Shown: positions 18,989 through 28,605, counted from the first letter of the stretch. The stretch is DNA of 41,168 bases from Paracoccaceae bacterium (GCA_029247845.1 JAQWKM010000104.1:1-41168); one strand, 5' to 3'. Numbers and translations are program-made. The notes: generated from the sequence alone by a model not told the origin.

Positions 18989-20593
18989 TTACTTCTGTGC
19001 AGTTTTCCAGTACATCACGTCCCAATTCTCAGCAGTTCCATATGATGGAAAAAATAAGTCCTTATGATTGAAAAACAGAGAGGGAGTATCAAATAACCAT
19101 AGCATTGGCATTTCTTCTAGGAGAATATCTTGAACTTGATAATATAGCTCACGACGTTTCTCGATGTCAGGTTCCACTGCCGCCATTTCGAAGATTTTGT
19201 CTACTTCTGCATCACAGTAGCCAGAGGTATTTGTATAAGCTTGGTTTTTGATATTGTCGCAAACATAAAGCCTGCTTACTCCAATAGCAGGATCAGTCTT
19301 GTCACCGGGCCAATTGATAGACATGTCAAAATCCCAAGCAGCGCTACGTTCTGCCCAGCCAGCAAAGCCTTGTAAGGGCTCCAGCTTAACCTTTATACCA
19401 ACTTTTTTAAGAGACGCGGCTAGAAACTCAGCGGGCAGCGTGTTAAAATCTGGCATGAATGGTTGTGCTATATATATAAGATTTAACTCAAATCTCATTC
19501 CATCAGATTTCTTAGGGTAACCAGCCTCCTCAAGGAGAGCATTTGCTTTTTCCAAATTAAACTCGTAGCCTTTTAGCTTAGGATTAAAGAAAACGTTTGT
19601 AGCGGGTAGTGGCGATCTTGATGGAAGAGTGTAACCACCATGCAAAACGTTCGAAATCTGCGACCTATCCACGGCAAACGCAATAGCCTGACGCACAGCT
19701 TTGTTATTCAGTGGCTCTTTTCTATTATTAAATTCCAAGACAATAGCGCCGCCAGCAATTCCCTCATAAGGAGTGAGCTGCAAGTGTTCAACTTTTGAAA
19801 ACTCTTTTATATCACTAAATCGCATGACCGAGTCTGTCCGGGCTAGTTGAAATTGGTTTTTTCTCAGACCAATTCGTTTAGCAGTCTTATCCTGCACATT
19901 TTGATATATTATTTTATCCAAGTAGGGGAGACCGTCAACAAAATGGCTATCATTGCGAGCGATACTTACGTACTCATCTGTTTTTCTATCTGATATAACA
20001 AAGGGACCTGAGCCAACTGGGTTTTTATGGGCATCTTGCTTCATAAAATTGTCAGCACTACCGTATATGTGCTTAGGCATTACAGGAAGTTGTCGAGGAG
20101 TAGTAGCCGCCAGCAGCAAAGGGCCATGTGGCTTTGAAAGGTGAACAATTAGTGTATTTGCGTTGGGAAACTCATAGCTATCGATGGGGCCGAACATCTG
20201 ATTACCAAAACGGTGATGCTCTTTTACTATATCAAACGAAAATGCAAGATCTTCAGACGTTACTGGTTGCCCATCATGGAATCTTGCATTTTTTGCAAGA
20301 TGAAAGGTATAAGTTTTTCCAGAGTTTGAGACCTCCCAAGACTCAGCAAGGTAAGGTGCGATTTCATTATTTTCATCCATTCTAACCAAACTCGCGAAAA
20401 TCTGTGATGTGACGAGCCCAACCTCGTAAGCTGAGTGCAGGGGATTAAGGCTTGGAATTTTAGACGACAGATAAACTACCGTTCCCCCAGTAACAGGCTC
20501 ACCAGCCTTACCTTGGTTAGCAGACATGGGCAAAATCATCATTCCGCACATTGAAGCTATTGCTAACTTAATAATTAACCTTTTTAACATCAT
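18989..20593 (-). CDS. peptide ABC transporter substrate-binding protein (SBP family 5, DppA/OppA type)
   Basis: 534 aa; N-terminal signal peptide MMLKRLIIKLAIASMCGMMILPMSANQGKA; LAESWEVSNSGKTYTFHLAKNARFHDGQPVTSEDLAFSFD. Confidence 0.94.
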   Translation of the reverse strand: MMLKRLIIKLAIASMCGMMILPMSANQGKAGEPVTGGTVVYLSSKIPSLNPLHSAYEVGLVTSQIFASLVRMDENNEIAPYLAESWEVSNSGKTYTFHLAKNARFHDGQPVTSEDLAFSFDIVKEHHRFGNQMFGPIDSYEFPNANTLIVHLSKPHGPLLLAATTPRQLPVMPKHIYGSADNFMKQDAHKNPVGSGPFVISDRKTDEYVSIARNDSHFVDGLPYLDKIIYQNVQDKTAKRIGLRKNQFQLARTDSVMRFSDIKEFSKVEHLQLTPYEGIAGGAIVLEFNNRKEPLNNKAVRQAIAFAVDRSQISNVLHGGYTLPSRSPLPATNVFFNPKLKGYEFNLEKANALLEEAGYPKKSDGMRFELNLIYIAQPFMPDFNTLPAEFLAASLKKVGIKVKLEPLQGFAGWAERSAAWDFDMSINWPGDKTDPAIGVSRLYVCDNIKNQAYTNTSGYCDAEVDKIFEMAAVEPDIEKRRELYYQVQDILLEEMPMLWLFDTPSLFFNHKDLFFPSYGTAENWDVMYWKTAQK

Positions 20594-20697
20594 AATTTCC
20601 TCACCTACTGATTGTTTATTGCAAAATTTTTAATGTCTTGTGACGTTAGGCTAAGTAGGTTCCAATTTTGTGTAAAATGCCGATTATTCATATGTAT

Positions 20698-20712
20698 ATG
20701 CAAAAAATGCAT
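20698..20712. promoter_or_regulatory. 15-bp palindrome ATGCA-AAAAA-TGCAT upstream of the dppA-like gene (candidate LysR-type box)
   Basis: Same arm sequence and spacing as 9993-10007, followed by AAACT; 105-119 bp upstream of the SBP gene start; further ATGCA half-sites at 20727-20731 and 20758-20762. Confidence 0.5.
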
Positions 20713-21030
20713 AAACTTTTCTATTCATGCAAAAAAGACATAATTTAAAACAAAACCATGCAGTATTGAAAATAGCATGGATAGGATTGACGGCTTCATT
20801 ATTAATAAAAATTTTGGACTTTAAGAGATATTAATCGCAGCTTTACTAAACGAATAATTATCAAACTATCAGCTGATCATAAATCGATTATAGGTCTTAA
20901 TGCATCAAACATCCTATTCTTAATATTATTGGAAACACAAATTCACCTCCTGCAAGTTACTAAAATTACAGATTATTTGGAATAATAAGCTTTAAAATTT
21001 GACAGTTTTTAGGATCATATTGAAGCATCA

Positions 21031-22461
21031 TCACAGCCCTTTCGCCTTATAACTGGCAGCAACTTTTTCGATTGCCACCAAATAGGCAGCTATACGCAGG
21101 TCGGTTACATTTTCTCTCTCATGCCAGAGCGTTCTCATCGATTGGAATGCCCCACGCATCGTGTCGTCAAGGCCAGACCTTACCAATTCAAGCTCGCCCG
21201 CGCCTTTTAGATATTTATTTCTGAAATCCGCCGACAGATCCCATTTGTCCCCCATTGCTTGGGACAGACTTTCAAGCTCAGAAATAACCAGTTGATTGCG
21301 CGATTCTTGTTCACGGCGTTGCATACGCCCAAAGCGAATATGACTTAAATTTTTGACCCACTCAAAATAAGACACCGTGACGCCACCAGCATTTGCATAC
21401 ATATCGGGAATGATCACACAGCCTTTTTCGCGCAGTATAGCGTCAGCTGTTGCAGTTACTGGCCCATTTGCAGCCTCAATAATCAGCGGTGCTTTCACGT
21501 TTGCCGCATTATCAATATTAATAACACCTTCAAGAGCCGCGGGAATAAGAATATCGCAATCTGCCTCTAAAAGAGCTGCTCCATTCTGTGAATACGTTGC
21601 GCCCGGAAAACCCATAACGCCATTTTTTTTCATGATCCATTCGCGCACAGAATCGACATCCAACCCACTTTCAGCATGAATTGCACCATCGCGTTCAATA
21701 ATTCCAGTGATACGCGATCCATCTTCAGTGCTGAGAAACTTAGCCGCATGATAGCCAACATTTCCAAGCCCCTGAACAATGACACGCTTACCATCCAGAG
21801 AACCAGACATGCCTGCCTTGGCTACATCTTTTGGTTCACGGAAAAATTCACGCAGAGCATATTGTACGCCGCGACCCGTCGCTTCAACCCGCCCCGCGAT
21901 ACCGCCAGCATTAATAGGTTTACCGGTAACGCAAGCTTTTGCATTGATGTCTGTGGTATTCATCCGGGCATATTGATCTGCGATCCAAGCCATTTCTCGC
22001 TCGCCTGTACCCATATCGGGAGCCGGAACGTTCTGGCTTGGGTTAATCAAATCACGTTTGATCAATTCATAAGCAAAGCGACGCGTGATCAGCTCTAACT
22101 CGTGTTCATCATAGTCTCTGGGATTTATACATAGCCCACCTTTCGAGCCACCAAAAGGCGTGTCAACTAGTGCACATTTGTAAGTCATCAGAGCTGCTAA
22201 CGCTTCAACTTCGTCTTGATCCACGGCGCTTGCGTATCTTATTCCACCTTTAACGGGCTCCATATGCTCCGAATGCACTGCGCGATATCCTGTGAATGTT
22301 TGAATATCACCACGTAACCTAACACCAAATCTCACGGTATAAGTTGCATTGCAAAGTTTGATTTGCTCTTTCAACCCGGCAGGCAAATCCATCATCGCAA
22401 CCGCGCGATTATACATGATGTCCACGCTTTCGCGAAAACTTGGTTCTTTGGCTGTGGACAT
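21031..22461 (-). CDS. gdhA: Glu/Leu/Phe/Val dehydrogenase (glutamate dehydrogenase family)
   Basis: 476 aa; EPVKGGIRYASAVDQDEVEALAALMTYKCALVDTPFGGSKGG (active-site Lys region), NVPAPDMGTGEREMAWIADQY, GKRVIVQGLGNVGYHAAKFL. Confidence 0.92.
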   Translation of the reverse strand: MSTAKEPSFRESVDIMYNRAVAMMDLPAGLKEQIKLCNATYTVRFGVRLRGDIQTFTGYRAVHSEHMEPVKGGIRYASAVDQDEVEALAALMTYKCALVDTPFGGSKGGLCINPRDYDEHELELITRRFAYELIKRDLINPSQNVPAPDMGTGEREMAWIADQYARMNTTDINAKACVTGKPINAGGIAGRVEATGRGVQYALREFFREPKDVAKAGMSGSLDGKRVIVQGLGNVGYHAAKFLSTEDGSRITGIIERDGAIHAESGLDVDSVREWIMKKNGVMGFPGATYSQNGAALLEADCDILIPAALEGVINIDNAANVKAPLIIEAANGPVTATADAILREKGCVIIPDMYANAGGVTVSYFEWVKNLSHIRFGRMQRREQESRNQLVISELESLSQAMGDKWDLSADFRNKYLKGAGELELVRSGLDDTMRGAFQSMRTLWHERENVTDLRIAAYLVAIEKVAASYKAKGL

Positions 22462-22696
22462 AATTCTCTCCTTTAGGGATCATGGGCGTTATAAACCGCT
22501 TAATCTTAAATTATTCCTATTTGTTCGGTAAACCCGTTTAGAAAGCTTCGCACAAAAGGGCCGTAACACTTGGCCAGTTCATAAACGATTCTTGCCAGAT
22601 ATAACCGCATGTTAAGTGAAAACCCTCACCGTGAAAGAAAAAATCGTGATTATACCATATAATTCTGAGAAAAATTAAAATACTGCAGGCACGAAA

Positions 22697-23637
22697 CTAG
22701 CAAATTTTGATTTCGTATCCTGTTTCTTCGGCTTCCTCATCTGTTATTTTGGATGGAAATCCAGGTGCTAAAACAGACAATCCCGTAGCGTCTTCTAGGC
22801 GTCTGATTATATTAGGAGACAGCTCGCGTGGCCCAAATCTCTTAATCCCATCCTTGAAGATTGATATCAAAAGCGGATTAAGTTCGAGGGGCACTTCGGC
22901 GCGATCTGCCACCTGTTGAAATAACCCTATGTCCTTCGCAACAAGATCCATAGTAAACGAAATATCGCGACTTCCATTCAGGATCACTTGGCTTTCCGTT
23001 TCATGCACAAAGGATGTGCCAGAAGAGATTTTCATCGCCTCGTAGTCCACATTTAAATCCAGTCCGCTCCCCTTGGCGACGGTCAAGGCCTCGGCGCAGG
23101 AGACAAGATTTGCAGTCGCCATATAATTCGTAATTACTTTTAAAATACTGGCCGAGCCCAATGCACCCGTATGAGGGACCCTGCGCCCCATTTTCGTTAA
23201 AAGTGGTAATATTTTTTCAAATGTAGCCCGATCGCAGCCAGCGAAAATACTGATGTTGCCCGTGTCCGCGCGATGGCATACGCCCGAAACTGGGCAATCA
23301 ACAGCAGTTCCCCCAGCCTCGGTCACTTCGGTCGCAAGGCGCTTGACCTCAGCTTCGTCCGTGGTCGACATTTCCATCCATATTTTACCATCCACGACAA
23401 AGGGGAGCATTTCGCGCACAACAGCATCTGATGCTGTGGGGCTTGGCAGGCAGGTAATTACCACATCGCAAGCCCGCATAACCTGTGCCGGGCTTTTACC
23501 TGACTTGGCACCTAGCTGTTTAAATTCTAAAATAAGTGCCTCATTCATGTCGTAGACTGTCAAATTCACGCCATTGCGCAAGAGGCTTCCGGACAGCTTT
23601 GCCCAACATTTCCCAGACCAATAAATCCAATTTTCAT
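22697..23637 (-). CDS. NAD(P)-dependent beta-hydroxyacid dehydrogenase (3-hydroxyisobutyrate dehydrogenase family), with an apparent 5' frameshift
   Basis: Natural start ATG at 23637 encodes MKIGFIGLGNVG then goes out of frame at a GGG run (23602-23604); body continues in the track ORF as AKLSGSLLRNGVNLTVYDMNEAL...DCPVSGVCHRADTGNISIFAG...KVITNYMATANLVSCAEAL. The ORF-track N-terminus MKGLKKYGGHYENWIYWSGKCW is out-of-frame translation. Confidence 0.85.
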
Positions 23638-23785
23638 AGTGACCTCCATATTTTTTTAGCCCTTTCATGAATAATTATGACTGACTTTTTCATTTGCGAG
23701 CTGCACCATTTATATGCGCTCACCAACATGTGTATCTGTTCCATACTGCTCAGAATATCAGAGTGCTATCACGAGGGTTATCCAT

Positions 23786-24394
23786 TTATTTCTTGCGGAT
23801 AGCATGTTTTGAACCAAGAACATCCAATGTCATATTTTGATACAAGCTTATAATCTCAGGTTTCCCCAAACGCCCATCGGGGCGATACCATGTTCCAACT
23901 TCTTTCAACATTCCGATAATGGCCAATGTCGCTATTTTCGTATCTTTGATTTGAAACTGCTCAGCAGCTAGGCCGGCATTCAGGATTTTTTGTAAAACAG
24001 TCTCATAATCACAGCGCAGTTTTTCGATCATGACGAAATTTTGCGGATTTAAATTGCGCAGTTCCATGTACGCGACAAAGACTTCATCCACTTTGCTGAA
24101 GTGAAATTCCAAATGAAACTGAATAAAGTCATTTATCTGATCTGTGGGATCTGTCCGTTTGGGGTAGCGCGCCCAAGCCACCAGCAGGCTTTCCATATGT
24201 TGCAATAGGATATTAAACAAAAGCGCCTGTTTATCAGGTGTATAGTTATATAGGGCACCCACCTGCACACCAACATCACGCGCAATTTGGCGCATCGAAA
24301 CAGACGCATAACCATATTTGGCAAAAAGCTTCAAAGCCGTTTGCGCCACGCGAGGGGCAGTTTTTTGTGAAAAGGATCCAGATGTTCTAGCCAT
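23786..24394 (-). CDS. TetR family transcriptional regulator
   Basis: 202 aa; HTH VAQTALKLFAKYGYASVSMRQIARDVGVQVGALYNYTPDKQALLFNIL. Confidence 0.93.
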   Translation of the reverse strand: MARTSGSFSQKTAPRVAQTALKLFAKYGYASVSMRQIARDVGVQVGALYNYTPDKQALLFNILLQHMESLLVAWARYPKRTDPTDQINDFIQFHLEFHFSKVDEVFVAYMELRNLNPQNFVMIEKLRCDYETVLQKILNAGLAAEQFQIKDTKIATLAIIGMLKEVGTWYRPDGRLGKPEIISLYQNMTLDVLGSKHAIRKK

Positions 24395-24406
24395 TTTTAT
24401 ATTTTA

Positions 24407-24424
24407 TATGAACGAGCGTTCATA
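24407..24424. promoter_or_regulatory. 18-bp perfect palindrome, candidate TetR operator
   Basis: TATGAACG-AG-CGTTCATA immediately upstream of the TetR start; related half-site AGCTTTCATA at 24429-24438. Confidence 0.75.
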
Positions 24425-24539
24425 CGGAAGCTTTCATATTGGTTCAGAGTAAATAGTAATCTTCAGCCCCACCAACCGTTGCACGTGGATCGCGAAACAG
24501 ATAAACGACCTCTATCACATTTTGAAATAGGAGCCTTAC

Positions 24540-25826
24540 ATGACGCACCCTTTGCGCCTTGGCATTGCGGGTCTTGGAACCGTTGGAATGGGAGTTGTAA
24601 AAATACTCCACGAAAAACAAGCACTTTTGGAAGGTAGAACCGGTAGATCAATTGAGATCACGGCAGTTACAGCGCGAACAAAAGATAAAGATCGCGGTAT
24701 TTCTCTGGATGCGTATGCTTGGGAGGAGGATCCAGTCAAACTAGCGCAAAGAGACGATATTGATATATTTGTGGAATTGATAGGCGGTCATGAAGGCTCG
24801 GCTCTTGAAGCGACGAAAGCCGCTATCGCAAGCGGAAAAGATGTGGTTACTGCTAATAAAGCGATGCTGGCCCATCATGGTCATGCGCTCGCCCTGCAAA
24901 GCGAAGCCAATGGCTCAGTGATCCGTTTTGAAGCGGCTGTAGCAGGGGGTATCCCCGTTATGAAATCGCTGACAGAGGGGCTCGCTGGAAACGAAATCAC
25001 CCGTGTCATGGGCGTGATGAACGGAACTTGCAATTATATTCTCACCCAAATGCAGGCGACAGGGCGCGGATATAACGCACTGTTCAAAGAATGTGCCAAG
25101 CTTGGTTTCTTAGAGGCAGATCCAAATTTGGACGTTGGCGGTATTGATGCTGGGCATAAGCTGTCTTTGCTCAGTTCGGTTGCATTTGGAACGCAGGTAA
25201 ACTTCGAAGAGATGGAACTTGAAGGCATTCAGTGCATTGAATTGGAAGATATCGAACAGGCTGCAGATATGGGGTTTCGCATTAAGCTGCTTGGTGTGGC
25301 GCAAATGACAGAACGTGGGCTGGAACAACGTATGTCACCATGTCTTGTTCCGCAAAACTCGCCTTTGGGCCAATTAGAAGGCGGGACCAACATGGTTGTG
25401 CTGGAAGGAGACGAGGTGGGTCAGATCTTTTTGCGCGGCGCGGGCGCGGGTCAAGGTCCGACGGCCAGTGCTGTTATGTCGGATATTATAGAGATTGCAC
25501 GCGGAACTCGGCTGAACACATTCGGCCAGTCTGCCCATACGTTGCGAAAGGTCAATTCAACCTCATCGCAGACACCTGCGCCCTATTACATTAGATTGAG
25601 CCTGCTCGATAGGCCAGGAGCGCTTGCCAAGATCGCAACAGTTTTAGGGCAAGCCGGTGTGTCAATTGATCGTATGCGCCAGTACGGGCATGAAGATAAA
25701 ACTGCGCCTGTGCTGATTGTCACACATAAAACTGTACCTCAATCTTTGGACCAGGCGCTGCACGAGATACCTGAGACTGGAGTAATAGAAGGTACACCTG
25801 TGGCTCTTAGAATAGAAAATGTATAG
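24540..25826 (+). CDS. hom: homoserine dehydrogenase
   Basis: 428 aa; LRLGIAGLGTVGMGVVKIL; DVVTANKAMLAHHG; GGIPVMKSLTEGLAGNEITRVMGVMNGTCNYILTQM; C-terminal ACT domain YYIRLSLLDRPGALAKIATVLGQAGVSI. Confidence 0.97.
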   Translation: MTHPLRLGIAGLGTVGMGVVKILHEKQALLEGRTGRSIEITAVTARTKDKDRGISLDAYAWEEDPVKLAQRDDIDIFVELIGGHEGSALEATKAAIASGKDVVTANKAMLAHHGHALALQSEANGSVIRFEAAVAGGIPVMKSLTEGLAGNEITRVMGVMNGTCNYILTQMQATGRGYNALFKECAKLGFLEADPNLDVGGIDAGHKLSLLSSVAFGTQVNFEEMELEGIQCIELEDIEQAADMGFRIKLLGVAQMTERGLEQRMSPCLVPQNSPLGQLEGGTNMVVLEGDEVGQIFLRGAGAGQGPTASAVMSDIIEIARGTRLNTFGQSAHTLRKVNSTSSQTPAPYYIRLSLLDRPGALAKIATVLGQAGVSIDRMRQYGHEDKTAPVLIVTHKTVPQSLDQALHEIPETGVIEGTPVALRIENV

Positions 25827-25870
25827 ATTGATTTTTTCAGAAAAATATTGCCTTAACTAGGAACCCTCCA

Positions 25871-26851
25871 ATGAACGCTGAAAAACTAGATTTCAACGAT
25901 AGAATGCTGTCTCTGGGGCTCGCGCGGGTGTCTGAGGCGGCCGCAATTGCAACCGCCGATCTAATTGGGCGTGGCGATGAAAAAGCAGCAGATCAGGCGG
26001 CAGTAAATGCAATGCGCAGTGAGCTTAACAAACTCGATATATCGGGTATCGTCGTGATCGGAGAAGGAGAGCGCGACGAGGCCCCAATGCTTTTTATCGG
26101 AGAGGAAGTCGGAACTGGCAAAGGACCCGGCGTCGATATCGCACTGGACCCTTTAGAGGGGACTACACTGACCGCCAAAGACATGCCAAACGCATTGACT
26201 GTAATTGCGATGGGACCCAGAGGCTCCATGTTGCATGCGCCTGATGTGTATATGGACAAATTGGCAATTGGCCCAGGCTTTGCACCAGACACAGTATCCT
26301 TGGACATGAGCCCGTCGGAAAGGATTGCGGCGCTGGCAATAGCAAAACAGTGTTCTGCCAAAGAAATTACCGTCTGTATTCTCGAACGCCCCCGCCATGA
26401 AAGCATGATCGAAGAAGTGCGTAGAACCGGAGCCTCCATTCGTTTGATAACCGATGGAGATGTTGCAGGCGTAATGCATTGCGCAGAACCGGAGTTGACC
26501 GGAATAGACATTTATATGGGCTCTGGCGGCGCTCCTGAAGGCGTCTTGGCGGCAGCTGCACTCAAATGCATGGGGGGGCAGATTTTTGGGCGGTTGTTGT
26601 TTCGCAATGACGACGAAAGGCAACGCGCCGCCAAGGCCAGCATCACAGACTTAAATAAAATTTATACGCGCGACGATATGGTGCGTATGGATGTAATTTT
26701 TGCCGCTACCGGCGTGACTAGTGGATCGATTTTACCTAGCATAAAACGGGAAGTCGGTTATTTCACAACCGAAACACTCCTTATGCGCTCGAAAACTGGC
26801 TCTCTGCGCCGGATGATTTATCGTACGCCCGTGACACGGGCCATGAAATAA
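25871..26851 (+). CDS. glpX: class II fructose-1,6-bisphosphatase
   Basis: 326 aa; VVIGEGERDEAPMLFIGEEVGTGKGPGVDIALDPLEGTTLTAKDMPNALTVIA; GSGGAPEGVLAAAALKCMGGQIFGRL. Confidence 0.97.
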   Translation: MNAEKLDFNDRMLSLGLARVSEAAAIATADLIGRGDEKAADQAAVNAMRSELNKLDISGIVVIGEGERDEAPMLFIGEEVGTGKGPGVDIALDPLEGTTLTAKDMPNALTVIAMGPRGSMLHAPDVYMDKLAIGPGFAPDTVSLDMSPSERIAALAIAKQCSAKEITVCILERPRHESMIEEVRRTGASIRLITDGDVAGVMHCAEPELTGIDIYMGSGGAPEGVLAAAALKCMGGQIFGRLLFRNDDERQRAAKASITDLNKIYTRDDMVRMDVIFAATGVTSGSILPSIKREVGYFTTETLLMRSKTGSLRRMIYRTPVTRAMK

Positions 26852-26862
26852 AAGGGGCAAAG

Positions 26863-28605
26863 TTGGGGTTTCTTGGTGTTTCGCATTCTCTGACGGAAAG
26901 GTGTTGGGTCGGCCCAAACAGTCTGATCGAGAGAACAGCAGAGGCGATCGCTCAAAAGAGCGATCTGCCGACGTCTCTTTGCACAGTTATGGCACGATTA
27001 GGCGTCACCCCCGAAGACGCTCAGCAATATCTGGAACCACAACTCAGAACATTGCTGCCTGATCCTAGAAGTTTTATTGATATGACAACCGCTAGTGCAC
27101 GACTGCTAAAGGCCCTTGATAAGTCCGAAAAAATTGTGGTGTTTGCTGATTATGACGTCGATGGTGCCGCATCTGCAGCCTTGGTTTTGACGTGGCTTGG
27201 ATCCTTTGGAAGCAGTGCAACTTTGTATGTTCCAGACCGCATCGACGAAGGCTATGGACCAAATGATGCTGCGATGGCGGCATTGGCAAGAGATAATGAT
27301 CTGATCATTTGCGTCGACTGCGGCACAGTTAGTCATGACCCGATTGCCGCGGCAAAAGGGGCCGATGTTATCGTCCTAGATCACCATCTTGGTACCGAAA
27401 CAGTTCCAGATTGCGTTGCGGTGGTAAATCCAAACAGGCAGGACGAGAGCGGTGATCTGAGCCATCTCTGCGCCGCGGGTGTGGTATTTTTATGCCTTGT
27501 AGAATGTGGCCGCTTATTGCGCGAAGCCGGGCGCAAAGGGCCAGACCTGATGGGTTATCTTGATCTAGTCGCACTGGCGACAGTCGCCGATGTTGCGCCA
27601 CTTATTGGCGTCAATCGCGCCTTTGTTCGTCAGGGTCTTAAGGTTATGGCAACTCGATCGCGCCCTGGGTTGGTGGCGTTGGCCGACCAAGCCAAAATGG
27701 AGAGCACCCCTGCCGCCTATCACCTTGGCTTTCTTTTAGGACCGCGCATCAACGCGGGTGGGCGCGTCGGTCAGGCCGATCTGGGGGCTAGACTGCTTAG
27801 TACAAATAACGTTCAAGAGGCTCGAAAGCTGTCTGAACGTCTGGACCAGCTCAACACTGAGCGCCGCCAAATAGAAGAAACGGTCCGAGCGGAAGCCTTT
27901 GCACAGGCCAAAGAGCGTGGATTTGATGCTCCTCTCGTCTGGGCAGCTGGCGAGGGCTGGCACCCAGGTGTTGTCGGTATTGTCGCCGCGCGTCTAAAAG
28001 AAGCTGCCAACAGACCTGCCATTGTCATCGGCCTTGATGGAAAAGAGGGCAAAGGATCTGGACGCTCCGTGAGCGGGATCGATTTAGGTGCAACGATCCA
28101 AAATTTGGCCCTACAAGGCGTTTTACTCAAAGGCGGCGGTCACAAAATGGCGGCGGGGTTAACAGTCTCTCAACCCTTGCTCGAGCCGGCAATGGAAAAG
28201 CTTGCAGAGCTGCTTAAAAAACAGGGGGCGGACAAATTGGGCGTCTCCGATCTGCACGTCGATTCAGTTTTGATGCCCACAGCGGCAACGACAGATCTGA
28301 TTGCCCAACTCGAAAATGCTGGCCCGTTCGGCGCCGGTGCACCAGCTCCTAGATTCGCTTTTCCTGATATGGTAATCATTTTTGCCAAGCAGGTTGGAGA
28401 AAATCATTTAAAAATTCGCTTTGGGGATGGCCTTGGCACATGCATTGACGGAATTAGCTTTGGCGCCTTTGACACGGCCCTTGGACCAACTCTTGAACGC
28501 CATGACGGTCGTCGCTTTCACCTTGCAGGGCGGCTAGAAATCAATGAATGGCGGGGAAAACGTTCAGTTCAGCTTCGCCTTGAAGATGCGGCGCACACAG
28601 CTTAG
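26863..28605 (+). CDS. recJ: single-stranded-DNA-specific exonuclease RecJ
   Basis: 580 aa from TTG with upstream AAAGGGG; VVFADYDVDGAASAALVLTWL (DYDVDG motif), VIVLDHHLGTETVPDCVAVVNPNR, LKGGGHKMAAGLTV. Confidence 0.96.
   Translation: MGFLGVSHSLTERCWVGPNSLIERTAEAIAQKSDLPTSLCTVMARLGVTPEDAQQYLEPQLRTLLPDPRSFIDMTTASARLLKALDKSEKIVVFADYDVDGAASAALVLTWLGSFGSSATLYVPDRIDEGYGPNDAAMAALARDNDLIICVDCGTVSHDPIAAAKGADVIVLDHHLGTETVPDCVAVVNPNRQDESGDLSHLCAAGVVFLCLVECGRLLREAGRKGPDLMGYLDLVALATVADVAPLIGVNRAFVRQGLKVMATRSRPGLVALADQAKMESTPAAYHLGFLLGPRINAGGRVGQADLGARLLSTNNVQEARKLSERLDQLNTERRQIEETVRAEAFAQAKERGFDAPLVWAAGEGWHPGVVGIVAARLKEAANRPAIVIGLDGKEGKGSGRSVSGIDLGATIQNLALQGVLLKGGGHKMAAGLTVSQPLLEPAMEKLAELLKKQGADKLGVSDLHVDSVLMPTAATTDLIAQLENAGPFGAGAPAPRFAFPDMVIIFAKQVGENHLKIRFGDGLGTCIDGISFGAFDTALGPTLERHDGRRFHLAGRLEINEWRGKRSVQLRLEDAAHTA

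Noticed and set aside
25993-28388. Several 60-172 aa reverse-strand ORFs inside glpX and recJ
   Set aside because: Shadow ORFs opposite well-supported genes; no RBS or recognisable domains.
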